Shown here: positions 1 to 10,285 of the stretch, one piece after another
Layout: the number at the start of each line of letters is the position of its first letter
Numbering within the stretch: the stretch's first letter is position 1
Source of the DNA: Oxytricha trifallax
Lineage: Eukaryota > Ciliophora > Spirotrichea > Sporadotrichida > Oxytrichidae
Assembly: GCA_000711775.1 (NCBI GenBank)
Contig: ARYC01017361.1
Coordinates: 39,241-103,240 of the forward strand
Length of the DNA stretch: 64,000 nucleotides
Direction: 5' to 3'
Position numbers and translations under genes: made by a program
Notes under the pieces: generated by a model
What the model was told of the DNA's origin: nothing
The model's input: only the letters and a program-made list of their open reading frames with translations
Database searches by the model: none

Positions 1-47
1 CCCTTCAATTCGATCTTACTGAGATTAATTAAGCATTTATTTTATAG

Positions 48-1061
48 GTACTAAAGTTCATGAAATTCTTAAGCCTTAAGACATAAATAATTTCAATGAG
101 CTTTACTTTGTAACAGACTATATGGTTGTCTATTCTTCACGATATTATCAGAATTAATGATAATATCCAGAGAGAGCTCAAGCAGTTCTTTACGTATCAG
201 CTCCTCAGAGGTTTAAAGTACATTCATTCAGCTGGAGTAATTCACAGAGATATCAAGCCACAGAACCTACTGGTCAATAAAAGCTGCGACCTAAAGATAT
301 GCGATTTCGGTTTGGCTACAGTTAAGAACCAGAGCATTAATACAAACTACAAACTTACTCATTACGTAGTTACTCGCTGGTTCAGAGCTCCAGAACTACT
401 ATTGAAATATCAATAGAAAAACTACAACTCTCAAATTGACATGTGGTCTGTTGGCTGTGTACTAGCTGAGCTATATCTTAAAAAGGTTCTCTTTGGAGAA
501 AAAGAACAGTCTAGACAGATTCAAAGACTAATTAGCTTGCTAGGACTCCCTCCTTAATACTTAATGAATGGAATGACTGAATAAATTGAGTGAATTTATT
601 TCAGAAGTCGCCAAGAAAACAAAGAGAATTGATTTCTAGGATATCATTCCAGGCATTGATCCAGATGCCCTTGATTTGCTCAAGAGGTTACTTGTTTATG
701 ATCCTAAGAAACGCTTAACTGCAGAAGCTCTCCGTCATAGGTATTTTGAAGATTTGCACGCACCAGAAGATGAGCCAATTTCTGAACCCATGTCCTACTT
801 TGACTTTGAGTTTGAGCTATACACTTTGGACAAATGATTTTGAGAGATATTTTATTGGATTAAATTGTGCTTTACTACAGCTCAAAGGCAAGGGCTTTCT
901 ACGATTAATGCAAACAAAAGTATCCAAGGGGAATTCTTGAAAAGATTTATGTCAGACAATATTCAAACATTGACTCAGACGAAGATATGAAATCTGATAC
1001 TGACACATAAATTTCCTCAAATCATAATAGTCCAGAAAAATCTTAAAAGAATTCATTTTGA
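48..1061 (+). CDS. MAP kinase-like protein kinase (5' end missing)
   Basis: CMGC serine/threonine kinase of the MAPK group. The window opens in an intron whose AG lies at 46-47, so the glycine-rich N-lobe is missing. Visible in order: HRDIKPQN catalytic loop, DFG, a T-H-Y activation-loop dipeptide motif (357-365) followed by [10 protein letters not shown], the subdomain IX motif DMWSVGC, then the C-lobe segment DPDALDLL and a DFEFELYTL segment typical of the MAPK C-terminal region. The T-x-Y motif argues for MAPK rather than CDK. In-frame TAG/TAA codons fall at Gln positions. The likely stop is TGA at 1059-1061, after an acidic, Ser-rich tail. Reading needs about three small frame corrections (near 130, 585 and 830), next to short A or T runs, so this is either an imperfect assembly or a decaying gene. 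Identity as MAPK group is firm; the subfamily is not. Confidence 0.85.
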
Positions 1062-1198
1062 ATTTCTCTCAAAAGTAAATTATTTACATTTCCCTCTAAT
1101 TATAAACATTAGTATAATGTAATTATAAAATTAATATATATATTTTTAAAGTTAATTTAAGATTATCATTATTTTAGATATTGTAAATTCTATCTATT

Positions 1199-1464
1199 TA
1201 AAACCCCGTTAGTCAATTAAGAATGAAGATTGGGGATTAAGAATAATAAAATTAAAATTAAATTATAATTGGCTGAAATTAATTATAATTAGGCTGAAAA
1301 CAAATATACGCACCCTGATTGGTTTATTTTATAGAGACAATTATTCGAGCCAATGGTTTTATTAATTAGCCGAAACATTAATAATTTACGCCAATAATAA
1401 TTTATTCTTAATTTTATTATTCTAAATCCCCAATCTTCATTCTTAATTGACTAACGGGGTTTTA
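1199..1464. mobile_element. 266-bp TIR element (MITE-like), intergenic
   Basis: Inverted terminal repeats of about 55 bp: the left arm starts TAAAACCCCGTTAGTCAATT and the right arm (about 1408-1464) is its near-perfect reverse complement. The outermost TA on each side fits a TA target duplication, as for Tc1/mariner-type MITEs. The roughly 150-bp interior has no coding potential. It lies between the convergent 3' ends of the MAPK-like gene and the GPx-like gene. Confidence 0.75.
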
Positions 1465-1532
1465 TATACTCTTATAAAGTTTTTTAATGTCAAGAGAGAT
1501 GAATTAACTTTTAAATAAAAGAATTTTATCTT

Positions 1533-2750
1533 TCAAAGATAATTATCAGGAGGATTGAGTAATTTATCATATTTTATTTCATTAAACTGCTCTTCTAGAA
1601 GTCTTCTGACATCAGCCTCAATTACTGCAAACTCTACACCTGGGTTGTAGTATTGCTACAGTAGCAAAGTATAAGGACAATAAAATTAATATAAATTAAA
1701 ATATATTAAAGTATCATAGTCTTATTCGATATAAAATAAAATCTTACTCAAGTATTAACTCTAGGGAAAACGGATAAGTTATTTCAATTTTCAAGGTTAT
1801 TTAAAGTAAAAATATATTATTCACAAACTAGGTCATTTAGCTCAAACACTTTACATAATCCTTCAATCTATATTAATTATTGCTTATTTAAATTTATTTA
1901 ATTATAAAATTAATATCTACTTTTTGGTTTTGATAGAACAATCTACATGACATCAAGAATCAATACAAACTTAAATTATAATTTTCCAAATCATCATAAT
2001 ATCTGAAATAGTGTTTAACTTCTCCGTACCTGTTGCTTAAAAACTAATATAATTATTTGAGACTCAAAAATTTATTAGTTAAATCTTTCTTACCTTAGCA
2101 TAACTTTCTTTGATTCAATAAGCTCTGCCAAACTAAGGACTGAATAATGCAGAATTTCTTTTAAGGAATTTATATAAGTTATCCATTTCTTTTCCGTTAA
2201 TGTCCATCTATATTTCAGAGTTAATATTAATAAATAAAATCTTTACTTTCTACAAAAATTTAATGTGTGGGTTAAGAACGGCTAGGTTGTAAAAACCACA
2301 ATTTTTCAATAGAATTGCTAAATCTCTGTTCCTCAGAGGGTTTCCTCTTTCTACATCATTTGGGAATATAGTATAAACCATAAAACTCTGGTCCCCATAT
2401 CTCTCACCAAGCATTTTTAGCTTCTTTAATTGCTCACTCTCTTCAAGTTTTTATTTATCCTCAACTAACATATTCACAAATAAGAGAACCTATATACAAA
2501 AGAATTATTGATTTCACTTGTTTCTCATTGAAATAATAGAATTTATAATGCCTTGATCAAAGTAATTATGAAAATAGATTGAAATTCTCAATAAATAAGT
2601 ATAGTATTAACATACCTTTCCTTTGTCTAACTCTCCAATAGTGCGTTAAGTGTCTTGATCAAGCTGCTTGACCTTTACTTACATGACTTACCAATAAGGG
2701 TTGTCAACGTAATCTATGTTCATGCGAACCAAATCAACCATGTTTCCCAT
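1533..2750 (-). CDS. Glutathione-peroxidase-fold protein lacking the catalytic Cys
   Basis: Start ATG at 2750, stop TGA at 1533-1535, with at least three introns in the reading (a large one at about 2490-2620, others near 2215-2260 and 2035-2095). The order of GPx landmarks is kept: GELDKGK then VLLFVNM (first strand), LGERYGDQ-F helix, MDINGKEMDNLYKFLK (GPx DVNG...PLYKFLK block), and a C-terminal VEFAVIEADVRRLLEEQ helix. The region that should carry VASKCG reads MLVEDKQK, so the peroxidatic Cys/Sec is absent and no Cys replaces it. Inference: thioredoxin-fold protein without thiol peroxidase chemistry. Family assignment rests on the arrangement of blocks, not on a database search. Confidence 0.6.
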
Positions 2751-2955
2751 TTTATTTTAATATAGTTAGTAATTTGTAATTATAAAAATAACTCTATATT
2801 ATATTAATGGTTAGCAATATTTTTATACTTAATTAATTTCAGTTTATATATATATACATATCATAAATAAAAAAACTCATTTTTTCAAAAGTATAATTCC
2901 AAAACAAATATGAGTGCTATAATTTAAGGTTTCTAGGTTTTATTACAATTATTAA

Positions 2956-3197
2956 TCATTCTTCATGTGCTTAATTATTCTAGGAATTAGCATTTCCCCC
3001 ACGCTTAGATTATTTAAGTCAAAGTCACTCTATATGGCATGTTACACTATCTTCAAAGATTTAATAAATCGAAAATTATATAAAATACATTTAAATAATT
3101 TAATTATTATTATTAAAAATTGAACATATTTGTCCATGCATTCATCAATCATTTATTGTTAATTCTTTGTCTATTCTTTGCTACCAATTTCAGGCAT
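2956..3197 (-). CDS. Possible small two-exon gene, unknown
   Basis: ATG at 3197 opens a short exon (M-P-E-I-G-S..., with an E-C-M-D-K-Y segment) that would splice over an AT-rich stretch (about 3065-3130) to an exon ending in TGA at 2956-2958 and carrying one T-C-H-I-E segment. The E-C-M-D-K-Y piece recalls small twin-Cys mitochondrial chaperones (Tim10/Cox assembly type), but the second Cys pair is not convincing. Composition is richer than the flanking AT-rich spacer, which is the main support. Confidence 0.3.
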
Positions 3198-3458
3198 ATT
3201 TTTCCTGTTAAAAACACATCTCTGCCATATTATGCATTTTAAACGTCAACAATGTACGATCTATGTTATTAAAGAAAATACTCTCTTGTGGTTATTAAGA
3301 CATTTATTTAAGTTATTTTATATTATTAATGAAGAATTAAAACTAAATTAACTTTAACTATATATTAAATCAGATTAGCTTATGAACAAACAATAGCAAT
3401 TTCATTCGACCTATTTAGGAATAATCGTTTAGGATATAAGGAAAATTGATTAATATAA

Positions 3459-5033
3459 TCACTTAAAGTTCATAATAGTATCAGCAACATCTGATTTCTT
3501 TGATATATGAAACTTGTCAGGTTACCAAATTTTCCTTTTACTCATGTCCTTCATTAAAGTTATAGTTTAATTGTAGTTGTCTTCTTTGAAGTTTTTCAAA
3601 ATGCTTTAGTGCAAAAAAGTTGCTTTAGTCATGTTCAAATATTGAATAAAATCACTTTTAAATGTAAATTATTGTGAGGAATATAAGAATAAGTATTGCA
3701 ATACTTCCTTCTGAGTATCAAGAATGTTTTGTATCCTAAATTACAATTAACAAATTGATAAATACTCTTCCTTTGGGGTTTCTTTGACACCTATTCTCAC
3801 TAAGTCCAGTAATTTACAGCTTATTTAAGTTCTTCTTCTTATCTAATAGTCTCATTCATACTATATCATAAAGAGTTTAAATAAGAAATTTAAGAATATA
3901 TAAACTTACACTTGCTCTCTGTCTCCCTCAGTTTATTTACACCTATTAGCATCTTAGGTATCACATTAATTTACAATTGAACTTAAGTTATAAAATTTAG
4001 ACTGTGTATACTGCGAGTAGTTATAGTTATTAGTTGAAGAATTTTCTGCATTCCCTCCTTTTGTTCTTGTGGACCTACTTGCACCCCTGGATTAATAGAA
4101 GTTATCTTTTTATCTCATCATTTAAAAGTGGTCTTTTGAGCATATGAAGCTTGCCTAAGTTGAAAAGTTCATGGAACCAGTAGCTGTATTTATGTTTCTT
4201 CTTTTCCCTGTTTAACTGAATGCATTAATATCCCTAACGATAATTTAGTTCGAATTATCCATCGAATGTCTCGTGCTTCTAGAAAATTATACAGTTTAAG
4301 GTTTAAGTTAATTCATTTAAGAATCAATCTGAAGACTCAAATTCAAAGGAGTGTAGGAGTTGTTTTCAATTTTTGAAAAATCTTCAAGCTTTGATTATAT
4401 TTTGAACTGTTTACTGTTCGTATTTTTAGATTCGGGTCTTTGAATAGAAGTTGATTATAACTATACAGACTATTGTACTGACCAACGTCTGTTATCTTAA
4501 ATAGGCATATTTTTCAGCTTCTCTTTGTTTAAAGTGATAAAGTCTTTCAAAGGAATTTAATGTAATTCCATTTCAAATTCATTCATTTACATTTGCTAAA
4601 GAGTCTAGGGGCTTAAATTGGAATTCATTGGAGAAGAATCATTAGATCTTTTAGTTCTCAAGTAATCTGGAGAAGGAGAATTGTTGTTTGATCCATTTAA
4701 ACTTCTACGAGGTGATTGGCTTTTCAATTTTCTTTAATTCATTCCATATAGTGAGTATTTGTTATACAGACTTGCTTATGAATGGTCATCTTTAGAGTTT
4801 ATTGATTGTGAAGATATAAAATATAGGGTTATAAATATCAATATATAAGGAAGATTGCTTTATGTCTTTTTTATTTTTTATTCTTAACCTTTCATTTCTA
4901 ATTCTACCAAACTCTACTTTCCAAAAAAAATGCTAATCAGCAAATCTTGTTGATGTCCTTTTAGTTTTCAATGATCCAAACATTTTTCTTTTCTGATTTT
5001 AATTAATTACTATTTTTATCTTATTGTAGTTTT
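3459..5033 (-). CDS. Q/N/S-rich protein, 3' portion (downstream of inserted element)
   Basis: Continuation of the ORF at 6471-7920 on the far side of the element at 5034-6470. Immediately beyond the element the reading is N-K-I-K-I-V-I-N-Q, then K-M-F-G-S-L-K-T-K-R and a probable intron (about 4805-4895), followed by a low-complexity segment rich in Ser, Asn and Gln with many in-frame TAA/TAG. Another intron of about 50 nt lies near 3850-3900. The last exon is less repetitive and ends K-K-S-D-V-A-D-T-I-M-N-F-K before TGA at 3459-3461. No catalytic domain recognised; much of it is probably disordered. Confidence 0.6.
5026..5033. repeat. 8-bp target-site duplication, left copy (GTAGTTTT)
   Basis: GTAGTTTT at 5026-5033 is repeated exactly at 6471-6478, directly flanking the element. 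An 8-bp duplication is characteristic of hAT-superfamily (and P-type) transposition. Confidence 0.85.
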
Positions 5034-6470
5034 GGGTATTGACGTCCATTCCTCAGAGTGACGTCCAGTCCTCACCACTTAAGCCCATTCCTCACCGATG
5101 ACATCCATTCCTCACCATTATTAATCATTATCAAAAATTGCCCAATAAACTTTTATATAAATTATATTGATCAATTCTAAAATAATTCAATATCACTACC
5201 CCAAAAGCTTAATTAATATAATAAATACCAATCATAAATCTTTCAATGACATGCTTTAAGCCGAGAATATCATTGTATATATATTTTTATTATTTTGAGT
5301 CTAATTGTAATTATATATTATTTGGGGCTTTTAACTATTAAATAAGTTAAATGGCATTAATAGCCTTATAAAATATGAAAATTATGGAGTTTAGAAATCT
5401 ATATTAATATTTTTAAATTATTTTTCTGTAACTTAGAGTTTTAGTAGGAAAAATTAGTAAATTTTTGATGTTATATAATGAAAAATTTTTTATTAAATAC
5501 TTAATGTATGTCAATTGTTTAAACTTTAAATTAGGAGCTTAGCAATAAAAATAATTCTCACCTTATTTAAAAATTAAAAAAAAGAGTACAATATCTTTAT
5601 TAAACATTTAAAATATACACAATAAGCATGAAAAATGAATAATATCTTTTCCAATGAGTTTTTATTAAAGTAATGTTAAAAAATAATATGAAATAAAAAT
5701 ATTGTAAAGCTCATAAGCCTTAAAAGTAGCCACATAGATTTGGGGAGTCCCTCCCCCAAGAGTTTAAAAACTTATTCCATTTGCCAAAAATTATAAAAAG
5801 CAAATATTAATCAATACTTTCTCTCGCAATAATAAAAAAAAATTTTATAATTTAATTTTTAAGGTTTCAACTATGCCTAGTTTCATTAAATATTGGTAAC
5901 TTTTTTATTTAATGTAATTTTAATGATAAAATATAGAATCTTATCAAGATAAAAGAGTTAATAGATGCTATAAAAAGTAAAATTTTTTCATGAAGGTGAT
6001 TAAGATTTCTACTAATTGATAAAACTTACATATTTTATTGAATAAGTAAACTTTTTAAGAAGGCAGGTTACAGCCCTCAAAAGATTTTAATAAAGTCACT
6101 TAGAGTATTGGGGTGTAATAACTATATAATTTTTATAATGAGAAAATTATTATAATTTTAAGAACAAAGTTAAAGATCATGGTCTAAAACATCATGAGAG
6201 ATGTAATAAACAAATCTTAAAAAATAAAATGGTGATTTTTAAACAGAAAAAATGCGGTAAAAAGCTTTATTAGTATTTAAATAAGTCATAATTCTGTATT
6301 ATGGTTAGATATACCAGTGTTAGTATTTTCTGATATGACTTTTGTCAAAAGAATTTCGCGGCTGAGTTGCATTTGATAAATTATATATTTAATAATCTTT
6401 CTTCATAATGGAGTGTCTATGAAATTCTTTAAAAAATATTAATAATGGTGAGGAATGGACGTCAATACCC
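5034..6470. mobile_element. 1437-bp hAT-like non-autonomous TIR element inside a gene
   Basis: Ends are perfect inverted repeats starting GGGTATTGACGTCCATTCC, with CACCATTATTAAT also mirrored further in. The left end carries four imperfect copies of a GACGTCCATTCCTCACC-like unit (about 5041-5117), resembling subterminal transposase-binding repeats; the right end has one. The interior is AT-rich, with no recognisable transposase even with UAR read as Gln. It is flanked by an 8-bp direct duplication (5026-5033, 6471-6478). It sits within the coding sequence of the minus-strand Q/N-rich gene. Reading into it from the gene meets TGA within a few codons, while removing it plus one duplication copy restores an uninterrupted frame. 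Confidence 0.85.
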
Positions 6471-6478
6471 GTAGTTTT
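6471..6478. repeat. 8-bp target-site duplication, right copy (GTAGTTTT)
   Basis: Exact copy of 5026-5033. In the host gene (minus strand) it reads AAAACTAC and encodes the end of N-E-N-Y. Confidence 0.85.
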
Positions 6479-7920
6479 CATTCATACCGCCAGTTTGAAA
6501 AGCTCCAGAAACAATTTTCTATTAGGGAGAGGCACTTAAATAAAAATAACTAAATCTTTTTCTATTATCTCCAGATTAAAATGTGGTTTGCATTTTAATT
6601 GAATCATGTTTCTTATTAAAATACGATCATTGCAATTAACTTTGTAATATCTGCTCAACATTTATTCTTTGCCTTCTTGATGCTTTCTTTTCCATTTCTT
6701 CTTTTAGGAATCTCTCTTATTCTTTGATTTCATGAACGATCTCTTGAGGGCTTTTCATTAAAGAAGTTTTTATTTATCTAGTTTATCAGGAGATTGTTTT
6801 TTGCTATATTTCTTGAATGAGCAACCATCTTCAACTAATTTTTCAATATTTTGTCTCATTACTGTGAAACTGCTTGTAAAATTATTTGGCATAAATTTCT
6901 TGAGAGTGATTTAGGTTAATTTTTCAATGTTGTTTTTCTTTTCTACATCTAATTATTGTGAAATATTTTCATTTTCAGCTTATTAAAGTCGCTCTATAAA
7001 GTCTAAGAAAATCTACTGTTCATCAACTTAATGAAGCATTTATTTTCTATCCACTTTTATTAACGCTATTAATATTCAAATATAGCTTTCTACTTTTTTG
7101 GATCGTAGCCTGTTCTTAAATGTGTTATCATTTCTTTTTTGTGCATATCTTTAAACAGACTTTAATTAGAAAAAGCAAAGATCTTAATCTTTAAAATTTA
7201 TAGTCAAATTCCGAACTTTAATTTCATGCTTAATTCTAACTAGTAATTTCATAAATTTATTAGAGACCTTTAGAAACAATAAGTTCATATAGATTCTTAA
7301 ATTCCTCTTCTTGATTTATACTTTAGCCTTGAATCTTCTCTTACTTGCTGTTACTATGTACTATACTATGATCATTAAACTATTCTCTTTACTCAAAAAC
7401 ACCCCCATAATACCTCAAACCCTCTGAATTATCAATTGATGAATTAACTTGTGATGAAAGAACTTATTTTATCTTAGTTTCTTCTTGACTATCTCCAAAT
7501 TAATATCTTCATATCGTCCACTAACTTTCAGACACCTGGGAATTTTTATCATATATTACTACAAATCTCCCTCAGGAAATTCTTTTAATACTTGCTCTCT
7601 GATAATATTTTAGTTTAGCTTGCTTGAATAGTTTTACTAATCTGGTGATCTATGACTGTTAACTTTTTCTTATGAATTTTAAATTTGCTAAGAATTTTAC
7701 AGTTTAATGCAATTGCTGAAATTCAATTAATTATTTTAATTTGATTTTTGAGTATTTGCACTGGTTGTCTAAAGTGATCGAAATCTCTATTTATAATAGG
7801 GGTGAATTTAGTTAGTATTAGTCACTACGAATCTGGTTGATAGAGTCAGGGAAATGTTTGAAATTTTATTAAATTTTAACAGATTTGCAAATTTAGTAGG
7901 CTTTGCTATAATGTTTTGGG
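6471..7920 (-). CDS. Q/N-rich, coiled-coil-like protein, 5' portion (upstream of inserted element)
   Basis: Minus-strand coding tract, rich in Gln, Asn, Lys and Glu. The better-conserved part includes D-E-Q-Q-I-F-L-D-F-I-E-R-L, an M-P-N-N-F-T-S-S-F-T-V-M-R segment, and a K/E-rich helical stretch (K-E-E-M-E-K-K-A-S-R-R-Q-R). The ORF runs up to the element boundary at 6471 (…A-F-Q-T-G-G-M-N-E-N-Y) and continues in frame on the other side at 5033. No clear start codon was found; the 5' limit near 7920 is set by loss of coding character. Frame breaks occur at A-runs (for example near 6770). No homolog recognised. Confidence 0.55.
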
Positions 7921-8223
7921 AGAAAGGCTATTGTAACTAATCTTATTCTAAAATAAGTGTAGAAGTTTATTCCTTGATTAAATTACTTATTTTTACTTAA
8001 ACAATTCAAATAAATGTTGTAAATTAATATTCAGTTTTAATTGGTAATTTAATTTTATTATATCGAAATATATTCTATCATCATCTAACATTTAAGAATT
8101 ATACCAAGCAATTAACATAAAAGATTGATAGTTTGAAATATTAATACAATAATTCCAAAATTTTACTTTTATTATTCCACATTTTTCTCAAACTTAATTT
8201 ACAAACTCTTAACCTATATTTCC

Positions 8224-9822
8224 TCATCTGAATGCTGAAAAGGTGTCAGCATTACTTCTCAGAATAGTCGATTCTATAAAAAGCTAAACGTTGAGTTTTC
8301 CATATAGGCAGTTGTGATGATCTTTCTTGATCTATGAATAAATCATAGTAATTGCATGAAAGAGATTTAACTCACCCTATAAATGATTTTTTTATTGCAA
8401 CTCATAAACATATTTTTCTTAAGAATTTTGTAAATTAAATGTTTAGTTTATACTTACTGGTAAAGCAGGATGAATCATTTTTTTGGCAACATACTGATAG
8501 TAGGGGATATAACCTACTGGTTAATTGTTTAAAAGAGCTAGTTGATCATCTGGAAGTTTGCAAGGGATATAGAGCAATAAAGAGTCTAAGTAATGATTGT
8601 GACCATACTTAATCTTGAGTTCATAAAAAAAAAATATATTGCAAAATTTATTTGTAAAATAATTGTCATCCAGATTTCTGCAAAAAATGGCAGAAATAAT
8701 TTATGGATCACTAGGTAAGTCTTTACTCCATGATTGATTCTTGTACAACACTTTTAAGGGAAATTGGGAATATAACAATTAAAAGGTTTTATCGTATTAA
8801 TACTATACATACCCAAGAATTTTTGATGATCCACCTTTGAAGCTATAATCCTCTGGATCTTAAGTCAAGAATTTCAATCTTTTAATGATAAATTAAAATT
8901 CTCTATCACTTAATTTGGAGCTGACTATAGCTGTTGACCTAAACAATTCCCATTTAATGCTTATTTGGTCTCTTAATTAACAAAGAATTCTATGTAATTC
9001 TAATTTATCTTCACTTTTACCATTAAATCTAGAGTCTATTTTTTGAAAGTTACTTATTCTAAGAACTTCTCCTAAGGTCAAGCATCAGCATATAGGCTAA
9101 CCATTTTATTAGTCACTATAAGCAATATTATCATTATCTGAAAAAATTTGCATCATTTCTACAATTAAATCATGAGGGTCTTCTTTTGGTCAAGGATGAT
9201 TATAACATGCTAGTATTTAAGGAGATGTATGGAGAAATCTTGAATTAAGTTAATAAAATGAACTATTATCAATTTGAAAAAAGTATAGAGCAAGAAATGT
9301 TTAGTTCTGCGAGCAATATCAGTGAAGTATTATTCACTTCCATCTATTTTCATAAATAAATCTTTTTTTCATTCTGTCCAAAACTCATCTCTTGTCAAGT
9401 GGGTAGAATTTTTGGATGTAAAGGTAGCACTTCAACTTGGTTGCCATAACATTTACAAATCTCTATTATGATCTATCATTCTCTATAACTAACTTGAACT
9501 GGTCTCTCCTGTGCTCAGGCAAATTTCTCTAATTTTAAGTTTGTTACTTGTTTATGAGGTTCCATTCTTGAAGATCCTTTAATAGTTACTTCTAACCATG
9601 AATATTTGTGCTTTGACTCCTGAGGGCTGGATTTGGTTGTGACCTGAGTTTGTTGAGTCTGCGTTCTTCTTCCATCCTCAGTTCATCTTTCCAGTTGTTC
9701 TAAAGAATAGTGTTGTATCTTTCATAGTTCTTTTTTTGAATAGTGCGCTCATCCACCTTTTTCTTCTCAATCATATGTGAGTAGATCGATAATCCCAGGC
9801 TGACGAATGTTGCAATCTTCAT
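8224..9822 (-). CDS. Conserved-looking protein of unknown function
   Basis: Start ATG at 9822 (M-K-I-A-T-F-V-S-L-G-L). The N-terminal third is basic and Gln-rich, followed by a globular-looking core with segments R-D-E-F-W-T-E-W, I-L-A-C-Y-N-H-P-W-P-K-E-D-P and H-N-H-Y-L-D-S-L-L-L-Y-I-P, and an exon ending I-P-Y-Y-Q-Y-V-A-K-K-M-I-H-P-A-L-P. Introns are inferred near 8350-8460 and 8755-8815; the likely stop is TGA at 8224-8226. A one-base break at a T6 run (about 9285) separates two well-behaved frames. TGA is used as Trp (F-W-T-E-W; P-W-P). I do not recognise the family. Low complexity is limited to the N-terminal part, so a folded domain is likely. Confidence 0.6.
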
Positions 9823-9867
9823 TGTATCAAGTGAAAATATAATTAATTATAAAAAAAAGCTTAGTAT

Positions 9868-10173
9868 TCAGTTCCTTTTTACTTTAATCTAAATAAAAAG
9901 TGAGAAGTAGTTAAGTTTGGGGTCATAAATCAATATTCCATAAGAAAGTACAAGAAACATAATGAGGAATAGGATTTTGTAAATTTCTTCTTTCTTTAAG
10001 ATATTATTCCAGAAATATTTCATGATCAAGTTAAACTGTTTCAAAACCAAGTCAAGAATTGCATTACCTGTAATTCCAGAACTTTTAAACTTGTTTTTTT
10101 TTATAAAATATTTTAAAAAATATTACATATCAAATTCTTGGGGTTTAGATGGGGACTTATTATCTTTTTTCAT
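9868..10173 (-). CDS. Small single-pass membrane protein, 101 aa, unknown
   Basis: Clean uninterrupted frame from ATG (10173) to TGA (9868-9870) with two in-frame UAR codons. The N-terminal half is basic (M-K-K-D-N-K-S-P-S-K-P). One hydrophobic segment of about 20 residues (I-L-F-L-I-M-F-L-V-L-S-Y-G-I-L) lies near residues 70-85, followed by a short basic tail. It lies head-to-tail with the unknown gene ending at 8224 and divergently from GRC3. No family recognised. Confidence 0.6.
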
Positions 10174-10285
10174 ACTTATTTAAATAGTAAATTATAATAT
10201 AATTATTCAAATCTATAATAAAAGATAGGTAAGGTACATATAAGAATATAAAGATTAGAAATAATTATTAAATAATAAAAGACTT

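Noticed and set aside
829-835. Programmed frameshift of Euplotes type at AAA-TGA in the MAPK gene
   Set aside because: Euplotes-type shifts occur at AAA-TAR and go +1; this one is repaired by an added A, and breaks in other genes have unrelated contexts.
5130-6440. A transposase gene inside the hAT-like element
   Set aside because: With UAR as Gln some frames are open, but composition is that of AT-rich noncoding DNA and no hAT catalytic or dimerisation motif is visible.
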